Source: Myxococcales bacterium | GTDB lineage: Bacteria > Myxococcota_A > Polyangia > Nannocystales > Nannocystaceae | Length of the DNA stretch: 64,000 bases | Assembly: GCA_020633335.1 (NCBI GenBank) | Contig: JACKDU010000001.1 | Coordinates: forward strand, 496,001 to 560,000 | Reading direction: 5' to 3' | In this document: positions 16,002-25,699 of the stretch, one piece after another | How the letters are laid out: the number at the start of each line of letters is the position of its first letter | Position numbering within the stretch: position 1 is the stretch's first letter | Position numbers and translations under genes: made by a program | The notes under the pieces: generated by a model | The model's input: only the letters and a program-made list of their open reading frames with translations | Told to the model about the DNA's origin: nothing | The model's database searches: none

Positions 16002-16238
16002 TCACGTGATCCCGCGGACCGTGATCACCGAGCCGTCGAGCGTGGCGCCGTTCATCGCCGCCTCGGCGGCGTCCCCCTCGGCGCTCGTGTTGTACTCGAT
16101 GTCGCCCTCGCCGGGCCCGCCGGTGGGATCCGGGGTGAGCGTGAGGCTGATGATGGTCCCGTAGGGGGAGAACGCGTTGTTGAGGCTCGTCTCGGTGGTC
16201 GTCACGCTGAGGCCGCCGATGTTGATCTTCTTCGCCAT
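16002..16238 (-). CDS. Small RRM-type RNA-binding protein
   Basis: A 78-residue protein that is essentially one RNA-recognition motif. KINIGGLS at the N-terminus corresponds to RNP2. A helix (ETSLNNAFSPYG), strand IISLTLT, the RNP1-like strand GDIEYNTSAEGDAA, a helix and a last strand VITVRG follow. RNP1 has Ile and Tyr where many bacterial RRM proteins have Phe-aromatic pairs, so binding strength is uncertain. Bacterial single-RRM proteins are often stress or cold induced. AAAGGAGG lies eight bases before the ATG, one of the strongest ribosome binding sites here, and a TGC-TAGATC box lies further upstream. Convergent with the channel gene. Confidence 0.85.
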   Translation of the reverse strand: MAKKINIGGLSVTTTETSLNNAFSPYGTIISLTLTPDPTGGPGEGDIEYNTSAEGDAAEAAMNGATLDGSVITVRGIT

Positions 16239-16344
16239 GTCTCGATCCTCCTTTGCGATCGAGATCTAGCACGCGATGTCGCCTGGCGAAACGGTCAGCC
16301 GCGGGGCGCGGAGCTGACGGATCCGTCGGACTCGTGTCGACGGA

Positions 16345-16821
16345 TCAGGAGGATCGCCGGCGACGAGCCTCGGCCCTGGCGGCGTCGAACGCCGGTCGGG
16401 TCCGGATCGCGGGACCCTCCGGCTGCTCGATCAGCTCGGACCACTTGATCTGGTAGTATTGCGAGACCCACTCCCAGTGGCGGATGTCGCCGAATCCCGC
16501 AGACTTCGCGCGGCTCTCGCGGGTGCCGATCTTCTCGCCCTCGGGGACCTCGATCTCGAGGTAGCGGACCCAGTAGGTGCGGGGATCGTTGATGTCGATC
16601 CCGGCGAGGTCGATCGCCTCGGCCTCGCAGCGGACCGCGAAGGCCTGCATGTCGTCCCACTCGTCCTGGACCGAGGGTTGGCCCTCGTCGTCCTCGGGCT
16701 CGTCCTCCGGGTCGTCGTCGACCGCGGGGGCGCCCTGCTCCTGGAGGTCGACGACCTGCGGCTCCTTGCTGAGGCCCACCAGGCGCCTCAGCACGTCGAC
16801 GATTGCGTTGCCGAAACCCAT
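16345..16821 (-). CDS. Hypothetical acidic protein
   Basis: I do not recognise the family. The ATG at 16821 is chosen because GGAG lies five bases upstream and a near-consensus -10 box is present; an upstream ATG would need about 33 extra low-complexity residues. The product has 158 residues: an amphipathic start (MGFGNAIVDVLRRLVGL), a strongly acidic Asp/Glu/Pro linker (about 30-50), then a Trp/Tyr-rich globular part (YWVRYLEIEVP, HWEWVSQYYQIKWSELI) and an Arg-rich end. No signal peptide. The compact tryptophan-rich part suggests a real folded domain. Confidence 0.7.
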   Translation of the reverse strand: MGFGNAIVDVLRRLVGLSKEPQVVDLQEQGAPAVDDDPEDEPEDDEGQPSVQDEWDDMQAFAVRCEAEAIDLAGIDINDPRTYWVRYLEIEVPEGEKIGTRESRAKSAGFGDIRHWEWVSQYYQIKWSELIEQPEGPAIRTRPAFDAARAEARRRRSS

Positions 16822-17151
16822 GTCGCTCCGGGACGGGGAGCCCACTATACAGAAAGCGAGGGTCGAGTCCACGTCAGCAATCGCCGCGGCCTCGCCCGCC
16901 CTTGACGCGCGATGAGACACGCCTCGGCGTTCGGGGCCCCCGAGCTACCTCACATCGCGGAGTGAGGCGGCGAAGGGCGGAATTGCCGGTCCAATCGGCC
17001 GCTGGGCAGGAACCCGGATGCGCGCGCGGGGGACCGGAGCGCTCGCTGATCCGGCCGGCGCGCGGGCTCGGGTGCTCGCGGATCGTCACGCGCTCGCGTG
17101 TCAAACCTCCCGCGTTCTTCCTGCGCTCGAGCGGAGCGCCGGAGCGCCGAG
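16822..17151. other. Intergenic region upstream of the acidic protein gene
   Basis: About 330 bases between two minus-strand genes. The only feature I can support is the promoter box at 16844-16849. The remainder is GC-rich with no credible open frame, terminator or repeat. Confidence 0.5.
16844..16849 (-). promoter_or_regulatory. Near-consensus -10 box TATAGT
   Basis: TATAGT on the minus strand is five of six to the sigma-70 consensus, the best in the window. It predicts a leader of about 16 bases that holds the GGAG site, so this gene has an ordinary leadered mRNA. A -35 is not clear. Confidence 0.55.
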
Positions 17152-18729
17152 CTAGCGGCCGCCGCGATCCGCGAGGAGCTCGGGGAAGCGCTGATCGATC
17201 TGATAGACGTAGCGACCGCGCGGGTAGTAGGCGCGGAGGTAGTCGCGGCCGAGGCGCTTGGCCTCCTGGATGTTCCCCTGCTCGGTCGCCGCCAGCCAGA
17301 GGCGGTAGCTGGCGAGCTCCGCCTCGGGGTGATCGGGCGCGAGCTCGAGGAAGCGGCGGAAGTCGTCGATCGCCGCCTGGTGATCGCCGGCGTAGTCCAT
17401 CCGGTGGATCCCGAGGAGGAGGAGGCCCTCGGCGGCGAGGCGGTTGTCGCCGTGCTTGCGGATGAAGTTGCTGAGGCAGAGGGCGGCGCGGTAGCGGGTC
17501 TCCGGCGAGGCGTGGAGCTCCTTGCAGCGGGCGAGCGAGTCGGCGATCGCCTCGGCGCGGGTGCTCTCGGCGTCGCGGATCAACATCTCGAGGAGCTCCT
17601 GGCCGTCGTCGTCGGGCCCGAGGGCGCCGGTCGGTCGCCGCGCCTGGGCGACGCGCGCGCGCGGGTGCGGCACGTAGTTGATCTCGATGAGGTTGTCGAG
17701 GGTGCGCTGGGTCGGATCGCTCGGCAGGCCGGAGACCACCCACGAGCTCGGGATCCGCCCGTCCGCGAGCTCGTCGCCGTGGCCCGAGGACTCCTGCGAG
17801 AGCGGCAGGGCGAGCTGGACCTCGCGTCGGCCGACGTCGCTGTAGCTCTGGCTGGCGACCTCGAAGCGGTAGCCCGCGCGCACGTCGGCGATCACCCGCT
17901 TGCCGGCGGCGTCGAGGACGTCGACCCGGCCGCGGAGGACGGCGACCGTCGTGTGGCCCGCGTCGTCGACCTCGACCGTGAAGACGGTGCCGCGGATCCG
18001 GACCCGCGCGTCGGGGGTCTGGATGTTGAGGAGCGGGTCGGCGGGGAGGCGATCGTAGCGGAAGGCGACGAGGCCGCGATCGAGGTCGAGGGAGACCGCG
18101 TGGGGGCTCGCGCCGGTCCACGCGACGTCGGTGCCGGGGCCGATGTTCGAGAGGATCTTGCCGACGAGCTGGAGCTGCATCGACTCGTCGGCGGCGGTGC
18201 GGAGGCGGGTCTCGGTCGGGAAGACGTGGTGCCCGAGGGGCTCGCCGTCGGTCGCGACGACCTCGCCCTGGCCGCTGATGATCCGGCCGTAGACCTGCGC
18301 GGGGTGGTCGATCCCGCCGTAGATCGTGTCGGGGGTGTCGATCTCGATCCACGAGGGCGCGAGCGCGTAGAGGTTGCTCCGCTGCCCGGGGATCAGCATC
18401 AGGGTGAGGAGCATCGCGGTCGCGGCGAGGGCGACGATCGCCAGCGACGAGGCCGCCCGCGAGGCCCACGAGCCCTCGCCCTCGGTCGCCGCCATCCGCC
18501 GGAGGATCCCCGAGAACTCGCGCTCGAGCGCCGCCGACGAGCGCTCCGCCGGCGCGACCGGGCGGTAGAGGGCGTCGAGGACCCGGTGGGCCCGGCGGCA
18601 GCGCGGGCACTCGCGGAGGTGCTCCTGATAGCGCTGCTGGGCCGCCTCGGGGAGCCGATCGGCGAGCGCAGCCTCGGCGTCCTCCTGGGCCTCGAGGCAT
18701 CCGTAGCGGCTATGGAGCGGGGCGTTCAT
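17152..18729 (-). CDS. FecR-domain protein with zinc-finger anti-sigma N-terminus
   Basis: A 525-residue single-pass membrane protein. An N-terminal putative zinc finger HLRECPRCRR (His37, Cys41, Cys44) is the anti-sigma ZAS pattern. One membrane helix follows at about 92-112. A FecR domain comes next (about 170-300; TPDARVRIRGTVFTVEV is characteristic). The C-terminal 200 residues form TPR-like helices (AAEGLLLLGIHRMDYAGDHQAAIDDFRRFLELAPDH). It starts six bases after the ECF sigma gene stop, so the two are co-transcribed and this is very likely the cognate anti-sigma factor, holding the sigma factor through its cytoplasmic finger and sensing in the periplasm. Confidence 0.88.
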   Translation of the reverse strand: MNAPLHSRYGCLEAQEDAEAALADRLPEAAQQRYQEHLRECPRCRRAHRVLDALYRPVAPAERSSAALEREFSGILRRMAATEGEGSWASRAASSLAIVALAATAMLLTLMLIPGQRSNLYALAPSWIEIDTPDTIYGGIDHPAQVYGRIISGQGEVVATDGEPLGHHVFPTETRLRTAADESMQLQLVGKILSNIGPGTDVAWTGASPHAVSLDLDRGLVAFRYDRLPADPLLNIQTPDARVRIRGTVFTVEVDDAGHTTVAVLRGRVDVLDAAGKRVIADVRAGYRFEVASQSYSDVGRREVQLALPLSQESSGHGDELADGRIPSSWVVSGLPSDPTQRTLDNLIEINYVPHPRARVAQARRPTGALGPDDDGQELLEMLIRDAESTRAEAIADSLARCKELHASPETRYRAALCLSNFIRKHGDNRLAAEGLLLLGIHRMDYAGDHQAAIDDFRRFLELAPDHPEAELASYRLWLAATEQGNIQEAKRLGRDYLRAYYPRGRYVYQIDQRFPELLADRGGR

Positions 18730-18735
18730 CGACGG

Positions 18736-19341
18736 CTACTCGGACTCGACGAGCTCGCGGAGGCGCTTGCGAGCGCGGCTGAGGCGATCGCCGATCGTCG
18801 AGATCGGCTTCTCCAGGATCTCGGCGATCTCCTGGAGGGTGAGGCCCTCGTGGTGATAGAGGACGAAGACGTGGCGGAGGTCGGGGTGGAGGTGCTCGAG
18901 GAGGCTGTGGGCCTGGCGGCGGGCGTCGAGGGTGGGGCCCTGGACCTCCGCGCGCCGGCCCTGGTTGAACCACTGGACGGCGGCCTTGAGGCGTTTTCGC
19001 CGGTAGCGCTGGCGCAGGAGGTTGCTGGTCGTGTTGGCGGTGATCCGGTAGAGCCAGGTCGCGAGCGTGGAGCCGCCGCGGAAGCGCTTGATCGCGGTGA
19101 AGGCCCGCACGAAGATCACCTGGACGAGGTCATCGATCTCGGAGTCGGGGCCGAGGAGGCGGTGGAGGTGGGCTCGCACCTGCCCCTGGTAGGCGTCGTG
19201 GATCTCGCGGAGGGCCCGGGGATCGCCGGCCTGGGCGCGGGCGATCAGGAGCTGCTCGTCGCTGGCGAGCGCGGACGACGACGCGGCCGGGGCGACGACG
19301 TCGGTCGTCCCGAGGACCTGGGCGATCTCTCCGTCGGTCAT
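18736..19341 (-). CDS. ECF-type RNA polymerase sigma factor
   Basis: A sigma-70 family factor of about 201 residues with only regions 2 and 4. Region 2 contains DDLVQVIFVRAF and ATWLYRITANTTSNLLRQ. Region 4 ends in LTLQEIAEILEKPISTIGDRLSRARKRLRELV, the helix-turn-helix that reads the -35. I start at the ATG at 19341 because GAGG lies eight bases upstream; a TTG at 19362 would add seven residues. The downstream FecR/zinc-finger gene is its likely anti-sigma factor. The target promoters are unknown. Confidence 0.93.
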   Translation of the reverse strand: MTDGEIAQVLGTTDVVAPAASSSALASDEQLLIARAQAGDPRALREIHDAYQGQVRAHLHRLLGPDSEIDDLVQVIFVRAFTAIKRFRGGSTLATWLYRITANTTSNLLRQRYRRKRLKAAVQWFNQGRRAEVQGPTLDARRQAHSLLEHLHPDLRHVFVLYHHEGLTLQEIAEILEKPISTIGDRLSRARKRLRELVESE

Positions 19342-19450
19342 CGTGTCTGCCTCGCGCGCCAACCTCTATGACAACCTTTCGCCGAGAATTTCCGGCCGAC
19401 CTCGCGCCGTCGCTCCACGCTAGCCGGCGCCCGCCGGCGGGGCAAGCGGC

Positions 19451-19456
19451 TATCCT
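19451..19456 (+). promoter_or_regulatory. -10 box GC-TATCCT of the 19.4 kb gene
   Basis: TATCCT ends six bases before the GTG at 19463; the predicted +1 is the start codon. No ribosome binding site. Confidence 0.5.
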
Positions 19457-19462
19457 GCGCCG

Positions 19463-20095
19463 GTGAGCGCCGTCGGCGATCCCGCGAGCTTCTGGGCGCA
19501 GACGCTGACGCCGGGGGATTGCGTGTCGCTGGCGGCGAAGTACCGCGCGCTCGCGGCCCTCGAGGCCGAGGCGCCCGGGCCGGCCCGCGATCGCGCGATC
19601 CGCCAGGCGGCCCGGCGCTGGCCCGGGAGCCTGCGCGAGTCGCAGCTCGCCGGGCCCGCGGTCTGCGCTCGCCGTCTGCGGGCGCTGCGGGCGGGCGTGT
19701 GCGAGCCGACCCGCAGCCGGGCGGCCTGGTGCGCACATGATCCCGGGGTGCCGCTCTGGGCCGCCCTGCACCCGCTCCTCGGCGATCTCGTGGAGTGGCG
19801 CCAGCGGGCCGGCGGCGGCGATCTGGCGGCGCTTCGGGCCTTCGTCGAGGGGCCGGAGCGGCCGGAGCGAGCCGCGCGCTGGGCCTCGCTCGCGGGCCTC
19901 TCCGCGGCCGGTCCGCGGGTCCGCGTCCGCCTCGCCTATCGCCTCCTCGCCCACGACGCCGGCCTCTCGCAGCTCCAGCTCAGCTACGCGCTCTTCGCCC
20001 GGCGCGGCCCCTGGGAGCGGCGCGGCGGCGATCTCCCGGGCCCCGAGCGCGCGGGCTTACCCATTGAAATCGCAGAGTTTTTCGACGTACCATGA
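19463..20095 (+). CDS. Hypothetical protein
   Basis: I do not recognise this 210-residue protein. It has no signal peptide or membrane segment. It is helical, Ala/Arg-rich, with several Trp and Cys. Its last residues (GLPIEIAEFFDVP) are unusually rich in Ile/Phe because the HU promoter is embedded in the same DNA. The GTG start is supported by the box six bases upstream. Its frame is open for the full length with the same third-position GC bias as neighbours. The gene is divergent from the ECF sigma gene and directly precedes the HU-like gene. Confidence 0.6.
   Translation: MSAVGDPASFWAQTLTPGDCVSLAAKYRALAALEAEAPGPARDRAIRQAARRWPGSLRESQLAGPAVCARRLRALRAGVCEPTRSRAAWCAHDPGVPLWAALHPLLGDLVEWRQRAGGGDLAALRAFVEGPERPERAARWASLAGLSAAGPRVRVRLAYRLLAHDAGLSQLQLSYALFARRGPWERRGGDLPGPERAGLPIEIAEFFDVP
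20064..20093 (+). promoter_or_regulatory. Sigma-70-like promoter of the HU gene
   Basis: TTGAAA (20064-20069), 18 bases, TACCAT (20088-20093). The predicted start near 20100 leaves a short leader with GAGGG before the GTG at 20114. The promoter lies inside the end of the upstream gene and forms an AT-rich spot. Confidence 0.6.
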
Positions 20096-20113
20096 GCCCC
20101 GCCGAGGGTCCAG

Positions 20114-20503
20114 GTGACGAAGTCGCAGCTGATCGAGAGGGTCGCGGAGACGGCCAAGCTCTCCAAGGGGCGGGCGGAGCAGGTGGTCAACGCGATCTTC
20201 GACGCGATGACCGACGCGATGCGCCGCGACGAGGGCGTCGAGATCCGCGGCTTCGGCACCTTCACCGTCCGCCACTACCCGTCGTACCGCGGGCGCAACC
20301 CGCAGACCGGCGATCCCGTCGAGGTCGCGCCCAAGCGCCTGCCCTACTTCAAGGTCGGCAAGGAGCTCCGCGAGCGGATCAACGGCGAGCGAGCGCCGAC
20401 CGAGGTCGCCCGTGAGCGACCGGCGGCCGCGCCTGCGGCCCCCTCGCGGCCGCGGACGGGCGGGCGCTCGCGGGATGAGAACGTCTCCGAGGACGTGATC
20501 TAG
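20114..20503 (+). CDS. HU/IHF-family DNA-bending protein with C-terminal tail
   Basis: A 129-residue nucleoid protein. Residues 1-93 are a complete HU/IHF domain: MTKSQLIERVAETAKLSKGRAE, then the GFGTFTVRHYPSYRGRNPQTGD beta-arm with its intercalating proline, and KVGKELRERIN. Asn-Pro-Gln-Thr-Gly is the usual arm tip. Residues 94-129 form an extra Pro/Ala/Arg tail that ordinary HU lacks; basic or Pro/Ala tails on HU-like proteins occur in myxobacteria and actinobacteria. GTG start with GAGGG just upstream. IHF-type and HU-type cannot be separated with confidence. Confidence 0.92.
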   Translation: MTKSQLIERVAETAKLSKGRAEQVVNAIFDAMTDAMRRDEGVEIRGFGTFTVRHYPSYRGRNPQTGDPVEVAPKRLPYFKVGKELRERINGERAPTEVARERPAAAPAAPSRPRTGGRSRDENVSEDVI

Positions 20504-20632
20504 CGGCCGACGGCGCTGTCGTCGGCGAGCTCGTCGTCGCGGCGGTGAGCCGTGTCGGGGCCCAGGGAGGCGCTCTCGTGCGTGCTCCTGCCGCGCGCTG
20601 GCGGGTCGGTCGCTGATGCCCTCGCGGGCGCG

Positions 20633-22606
20633 CTAGCGCGTCGCGGGGCTCGCGGAGGTCTCCCGGCGGAGCCAGCCGCTGCGCGTGTCGATCTGGATCG
20701 CCTCGCCGTCGACCAGCTCGAGCGCCGCCGGGCAGCCGATGAGCGCGGAGATCCCGAGCTCGCGGACCATCAGCGCGGCGTGGCTGAGCGCGCCACCGTG
20801 GGCGGAGACCAGCGCGCGGACGCCGAGGCGGTGGAGGACGAGGGCGGCGGCGGCGGTCAGGGCCGGGAGGACGACGATCGCCTCCGGCGGCGGCGGTCGC
20901 TCGATGAGATCGGCGAGGTCGCGGCGGCGGGCGACGGGGCCGCGCGCGGGCGCGCCGTTGCCGAGGCCGCGGAGGTGCCCGTGCGCCGGTGTCGGCAGCG
21001 GCGCGCCGTCGAAGAGCTGGGCCGGCGGTCGCAGGCCGGCGTCGCGGTCGGCGCGACGTCGACGGGCGTCGAGGAGGCGCGCGAGGGCGGCGGGATCGGC
21101 CAGGGCGCCGCCCTCGAGCGCCTCCTTGAGCTCGTCGCCGCCGAGGAGGAAGACGCGCTGGCGATCGATCCCGAGGTGCTCGGCGGCGCGGAGGTAGACC
21201 CGACGCAGCGGCGCGAGGCCGAGGGCGAAGAGGTGATCGTCGAGCTCGCGGAGGAGCCAGCGCGCGGCCCCGCGGTCGCGCGGTCGCGCGATCTCGACGA
21301 TCTCGACGTCCTCGATCGCCGCCGGGGTTGCGACGGCTCCAGCCTCGCGCCCGCCCCAGGCCTCGGCGAGGCTCGGGGCGGCGATGTCCCACGCGCTCGG
21401 CAGGACGTCAGCGAAGCGCGCACGATCGACGAGGCAGAGCGGCCGCTCGCGGTCGGCGATCGGCGAGCGCGGGCCGGCGCGGGCCGACGCGAGGGCGCTG
21501 TGCCCGTCGCTGGCCGCGAGCATCGCGGCGCAGGCGTGGTCGAGAGCGGCCGCGCAGGCGCTCGCCCGGGGATCGTCGAGCGAGCGCTCGATCGACGCGA
21601 GGCGGCGCAGGGCGGCCGGGATCGCCTGGGCCTGGAGGTGGGTGAGGGCCGCGTCGAGCTCGTCGGTTGCGATCTCGCCAGGCGACGCGCTCGCGTCGCT
21701 CTGCGTCTGCGCGTGCGAGCGCGTCGCGCCCGCGCTCGCGGCCTCGACCGCTTCGAACAACCAGCCCGCGAGCACCCGCGGCCGGCCGGGCGACGGCCGC
21801 TGGGCGGCGAGCCAGGCGACGAGCCAGGCGTGGGCGGGGGAGAGCGGGTCCGGGTTGTGATCGGCGTCGAGGCGCCACCAGCCGCCGGGCAGCGCCTCTC
21901 CGTCGTCCGCCAGCGCGGCCGCGAACGCCGGCCAGCCGGGCTGCAGCGCCGCCGCGAGCGGGCGCGCCTGGACCAGCCAGGGGGCGCCGCGGCGATCGAT
22001 GACGATCTCGAGGTCGAGCGCGGCCTGGGCGAGCGCGACCTCGGCTCGCCCGATCAGCGCGGCGATCGCTCCCCGGGCGGCGCCGGGCCAGCGGTCGAGG
22101 GGGCCGGCGAAGATCGGCGTCGCCGCGCCGGCGAGCGCGTCAGGATCGGCGGCGTAGGTCTCGATGTAGGTCGCCATGCTGCTTCCGGTCGCCGCGACCA
22201 TCAGCGCGTCGCCGTCGACGAGGCGCTGGATGATCGCCTGATCACCAGCCTCGTCGAGCTCGCCGCGGCCCCGGAGCGCGCGGAGCCAGGGCGCGCGGGC
22301 GGCCGCGCGGAGCTCGACGAGGGCCGCGGCGATCGCCTCGCGCCCGCGGCAGCCGGCGATCGAGCGGCCGAGGCCGGCGCCGCTCTGCTCCGGTCGATCC
22401 TCGAGCGCGAGCGCCGAGCGGACGATCGCCGGCGTGTCGCCGACGTGGGCGGCGATCGTCGCCCAGGCCGCGTCGTCGAGGGGCGCGCCCAGGTCGACGA
22501 CGACCCCCGCGGGGATCGGCAGGCCGGCGCGCGCGAGGAGGTCGAGGGCCGCGGCCTTCGGAGCGAGCGCCGTCGGCGGATCGTCGCCGAGCCGGTGAGC
22601 CGACAT
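20633..22606 (-). CDS. PEP-utilising / rifampin-phosphotransferase-like protein
   Basis: A 657-residue protein laid out like rifampin phosphotransferase: an ATP-grasp-type PPDK_N region at about 1-220 (KAAALDLLARAGLPIPAGVVV; RSALALEDRPEQSGAGL; IQRLVDGDALMVAATG; PWLVQARPL), a long unassigned middle (about 225-560, opening with DHNPDPLSPAH), and a C-terminal swivelling His domain with VSAHGGALSHAALMVRELGI, in which His609 is the expected phospho-carrier. There is no PEP/pyruvate TIM barrel, so it is not PEP synthase or PPDK. It probably transfers a phosphate from ATP through His609 to a small molecule bound by the middle domain. TAGAGT ends six bases before the ATG. Confidence 0.8.
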   Translation of the reverse strand: MSAHRLGDDPPTALAPKAAALDLLARAGLPIPAGVVVDLGAPLDDAAWATIAAHVGDTPAIVRSALALEDRPEQSGAGLGRSIAGCRGREAIAAALVELRAAARAPWLRALRGRGELDEAGDQAIIQRLVDGDALMVAATGSSMATYIETYAADPDALAGAATPIFAGPLDRWPGAARGAIAALIGRAEVALAQAALDLEIVIDRRGAPWLVQARPLAAALQPGWPAFAAALADDGEALPGGWWRLDADHNPDPLSPAHAWLVAWLAAQRPSPGRPRVLAGWLFEAVEAASAGATRSHAQTQSDASASPGEIATDELDAALTHLQAQAIPAALRRLASIERSLDDPRASACAAALDHACAAMLAASDGHSALASARAGPRSPIADRERPLCLVDRARFADVLPSAWDIAAPSLAEAWGGREAGAVATPAAIEDVEIVEIARPRDRGAARWLLRELDDHLFALGLAPLRRVYLRAAEHLGIDRQRVFLLGGDELKEALEGGALADPAALARLLDARRRRADRDAGLRPPAQLFDGAPLPTPAHGHLRGLGNGAPARGPVARRRDLADLIERPPPPEAIVVLPALTAAAALVLHRLGVRALVSAHGGALSHAALMVRELGISALIGCPAALELVDGEAIQIDTRSGWLRRETSASPATR

Positions 22607-22612
22607 CGCCCG

Positions 22613-22618
22613 ACTCTA
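22613..22618 (-). promoter_or_regulatory. Extended -10 box TGC-TAGAGT
   Basis: On the minus strand TGC-TAGAGT ends six bases before the ATG at 22606, with no ribosome binding site. It lies back to back with the TGC-TATCAC box of the plus-strand gene. Confidence 0.55.
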
Positions 22619-22635
22619 GCAAGCGCGCGTCGTGC

Positions 22636-22641
22636 TATCAC
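22636..22641 (+). promoter_or_regulatory. Extended -10 box TGC-TATCAC
   Basis: TGC-TATCAC ends six bases before the GTG at 22648. The two divergent boxes are 17 bases apart, so both genes share a very small control region. Confidence 0.45.
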
Positions 22642-22647
22642 CGCGAG

Positions 22648-23127
22648 GTGGATCAAGGCGCGCTCCTCCCGGGACCTGCGCTGGTCCCCTGGCTGCGCCA
22701 CCGCCTGCGCGAGTCCCGGGCGCCCGCCCTCTGGATCGCCCCGCGAGCGGGTCGCGGCGTCGTCGGTCGCGGTCTCGCGCGGGCGCTCCGCGGCCTCGAT
22801 CTGCCGGCGCTGGCGGCCTCTCCCTGCGATCTCGTGGTCGTCGTCACCACCCTCGACGATCCAGCGCCGCCCGCTGCCGTCGCCGCCCTGATCGCCGGCG
22901 GTCGCCTCGTCGAGCTCGCCCATCCGCCGCCCTGGGGCTGGCGCGAGCTCTTCGCCCTCGGCGCCCGCCGGGCCCGCCTCCGCTGGGCGATCGAGCGGCG
23001 CGCGCGGGCCTGCCTCGGCGCCGGGATCTTCGCGCTCTCGCAGTGGTCGCCGGTCGAGCCGCTCGGCGTCCTGGTCAGCGAGGGGCGCCGGCGGATCGGC
23101 GCGCCGCCTCCGGGATCGTGGGGGTGA
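22648..23127 (+). CDS. Hypothetical protein (possible methyltransferase-like fold)
   Basis: 159 residues, unrecognised. The central part (CDLVVVVTTLDDPAP followed by AALIAGGRLVELAHP) has the strand-helix-strand look of the C-terminal half of a Rossmann-like methyltransferase, but the glycine-rich SAM loop is not evident, so this is only a resemblance. Arg/Leu-rich helices follow, and the end is SEGRRRIGAPPPGSWG. The GTG start follows a TGC-TATCAC box. It is divergent from the PEP-utilising protein with only 41 bases between start codons, which suggests joint control. Confidence 0.55.
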   Translation: MDQGALLPGPALVPWLRHRLRESRAPALWIAPRAGRGVVGRGLARALRGLDLPALAASPCDLVVVVTTLDDPAPPAAVAALIAGGRLVELAHPPPWGWRELFALGARRARLRWAIERRARACLGAGIFALSQWSPVEPLGVLVSEGRRRIGAPPPGSWG

Positions 23128-23185
23128 CGATCATAAGGAAGGGAGCCGGCTGGTCGAGCGCGCCGCGACGTGCGACAACCGGGCG

Positions 23186-23578
23186 ATGAACGGCCCGATC
23201 GGCGAGCGCAACCTCTGGGTCGAGGTGAGCGACGCGACCTTCTGCGAGCCGGTGCAGCTCACCTTCCTGCGGGCTGGGGAGCCGCAGCGCGTCGCCGCCG
23301 TCGACATCGACGGCGACGGCCCACGCGCGGTCCTCGCCCTCGAGCGCACGGCGAGTGGTGAGCTCCGCTCGGGTCCGGCCTGGGCCTGCCTGATCGAGGA
23401 GAGCGGCTCCGGGATGGCGTGGCTGGTCTACGGCGGCGACGCGGGCCTGGTCGTGCTCGCTGAGGGGGCGCGGGTCGACGAGGAGCTCGCCGACCTCGCC
23501 GCGCTCGCGGACGCGGGCCACGACTTCGACGCCTACTTCATCGTCGAGCGCGACGCCCTCGAGCTCGCCCCTGGCTAG
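23186..23578 (+). CDS. Hypothetical small acidic protein
   Basis: 130 residues from ATG 23186, unrecognised. It is strand-rich and acidic (VAAVDIDGDGPRAV; an EELADLAALADAGHDFDAYFI end) with no signal peptide. The same frame is open upstream to a CTG at 23150, which has a strong purine stretch (AAGGAAGGGAG, 23136-23146) just before it; that start would add LVERAATCDNRA. This stretch could be the true ribosome binding site, so the N-terminus is uncertain. It follows the previous gene by 58 bases and may be co-transcribed with it. Tail-to-tail with glpK. Confidence 0.55.
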   Translation: MNGPIGERNLWVEVSDATFCEPVQLTFLRAGEPQRVAAVDIDGDGPRAVLALERTASGELRSGPAWACLIEESGSGMAWLVYGGDAGLVVLAEGARVDEELADLAALADAGHDFDAYFIVERDALELAPG

Positions 23579-23651
23579 GGCCGCGCCTCGCCAGTCGCGG
23601 GGCTGCGAGCGGCCGGCGACGACGAAGCACGCGCGCGATCGCGGCGCCCGA

Positions 23652-25139
<1,488 letters not shown>

Positions 25140-25438
25140 GGGGCCTCGGTCGGCGCGCAGCGTATCACGGTCGCCTCGGCGGCCCTCTCACGTCGGTCGT
25201 CGGCGCGCTCGCTTGATCGCCTGACGCGTCGGTGGTGTAGTGGTCGTCGTCGATGTGAACACGGGGCGCTCGCTCGTCCTCACGTCGACCTCTTGTTGTC
25301 GGTCATCCTCGCGGTGAGGTCGGCCCTCGAGGTCGCGACGTCGTCCGCTCGGCTCGTCATCTCCGCGTCCGTCGACGCTCCGCGCTCCGACGTGGCGAGG
25401 GCGGGCGGTTGCGCCGCAGGAGAACCCAGGAGGGCGAA

Positions 25439-25474
25439 ATGCCAAAGGCGCGCCCTGCGCGGCGAGGGGGGTGA
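25439..25474 (+). CDS. Possible 11-residue leader peptide MPKARPARRGG
   Basis: ATG with AGGAGG at 25428-25433, then 11 codons and TGA. The peptide is basic. Nothing beyond the ribosome binding site supports translation; it may be a chance frame or an upstream leader. Confidence 0.25.
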   Translation: MPKARPARRGG

Positions 25475-25699
25475 TCTCCCTTGGATCGCGTCTGCGCACT
25501 TAGCGCCGCCCGACACCCGCGCAGGGACGCTCGGCGTGCCTCCCGCGCGGCGTCCGCGCGCTCGCCCAGGTGGCCGCGGCGGCCCCCTGGGGCGTGCAAT
25601 TCCCGGGGCGCCGTCCCCGCTGGCGAAATTGCGAGAAACCACCGGCCGTTGACCGCGTGAGCTGCAGCGCGCCCCCTGTCGCGGGGCCGCGCGGATCGC

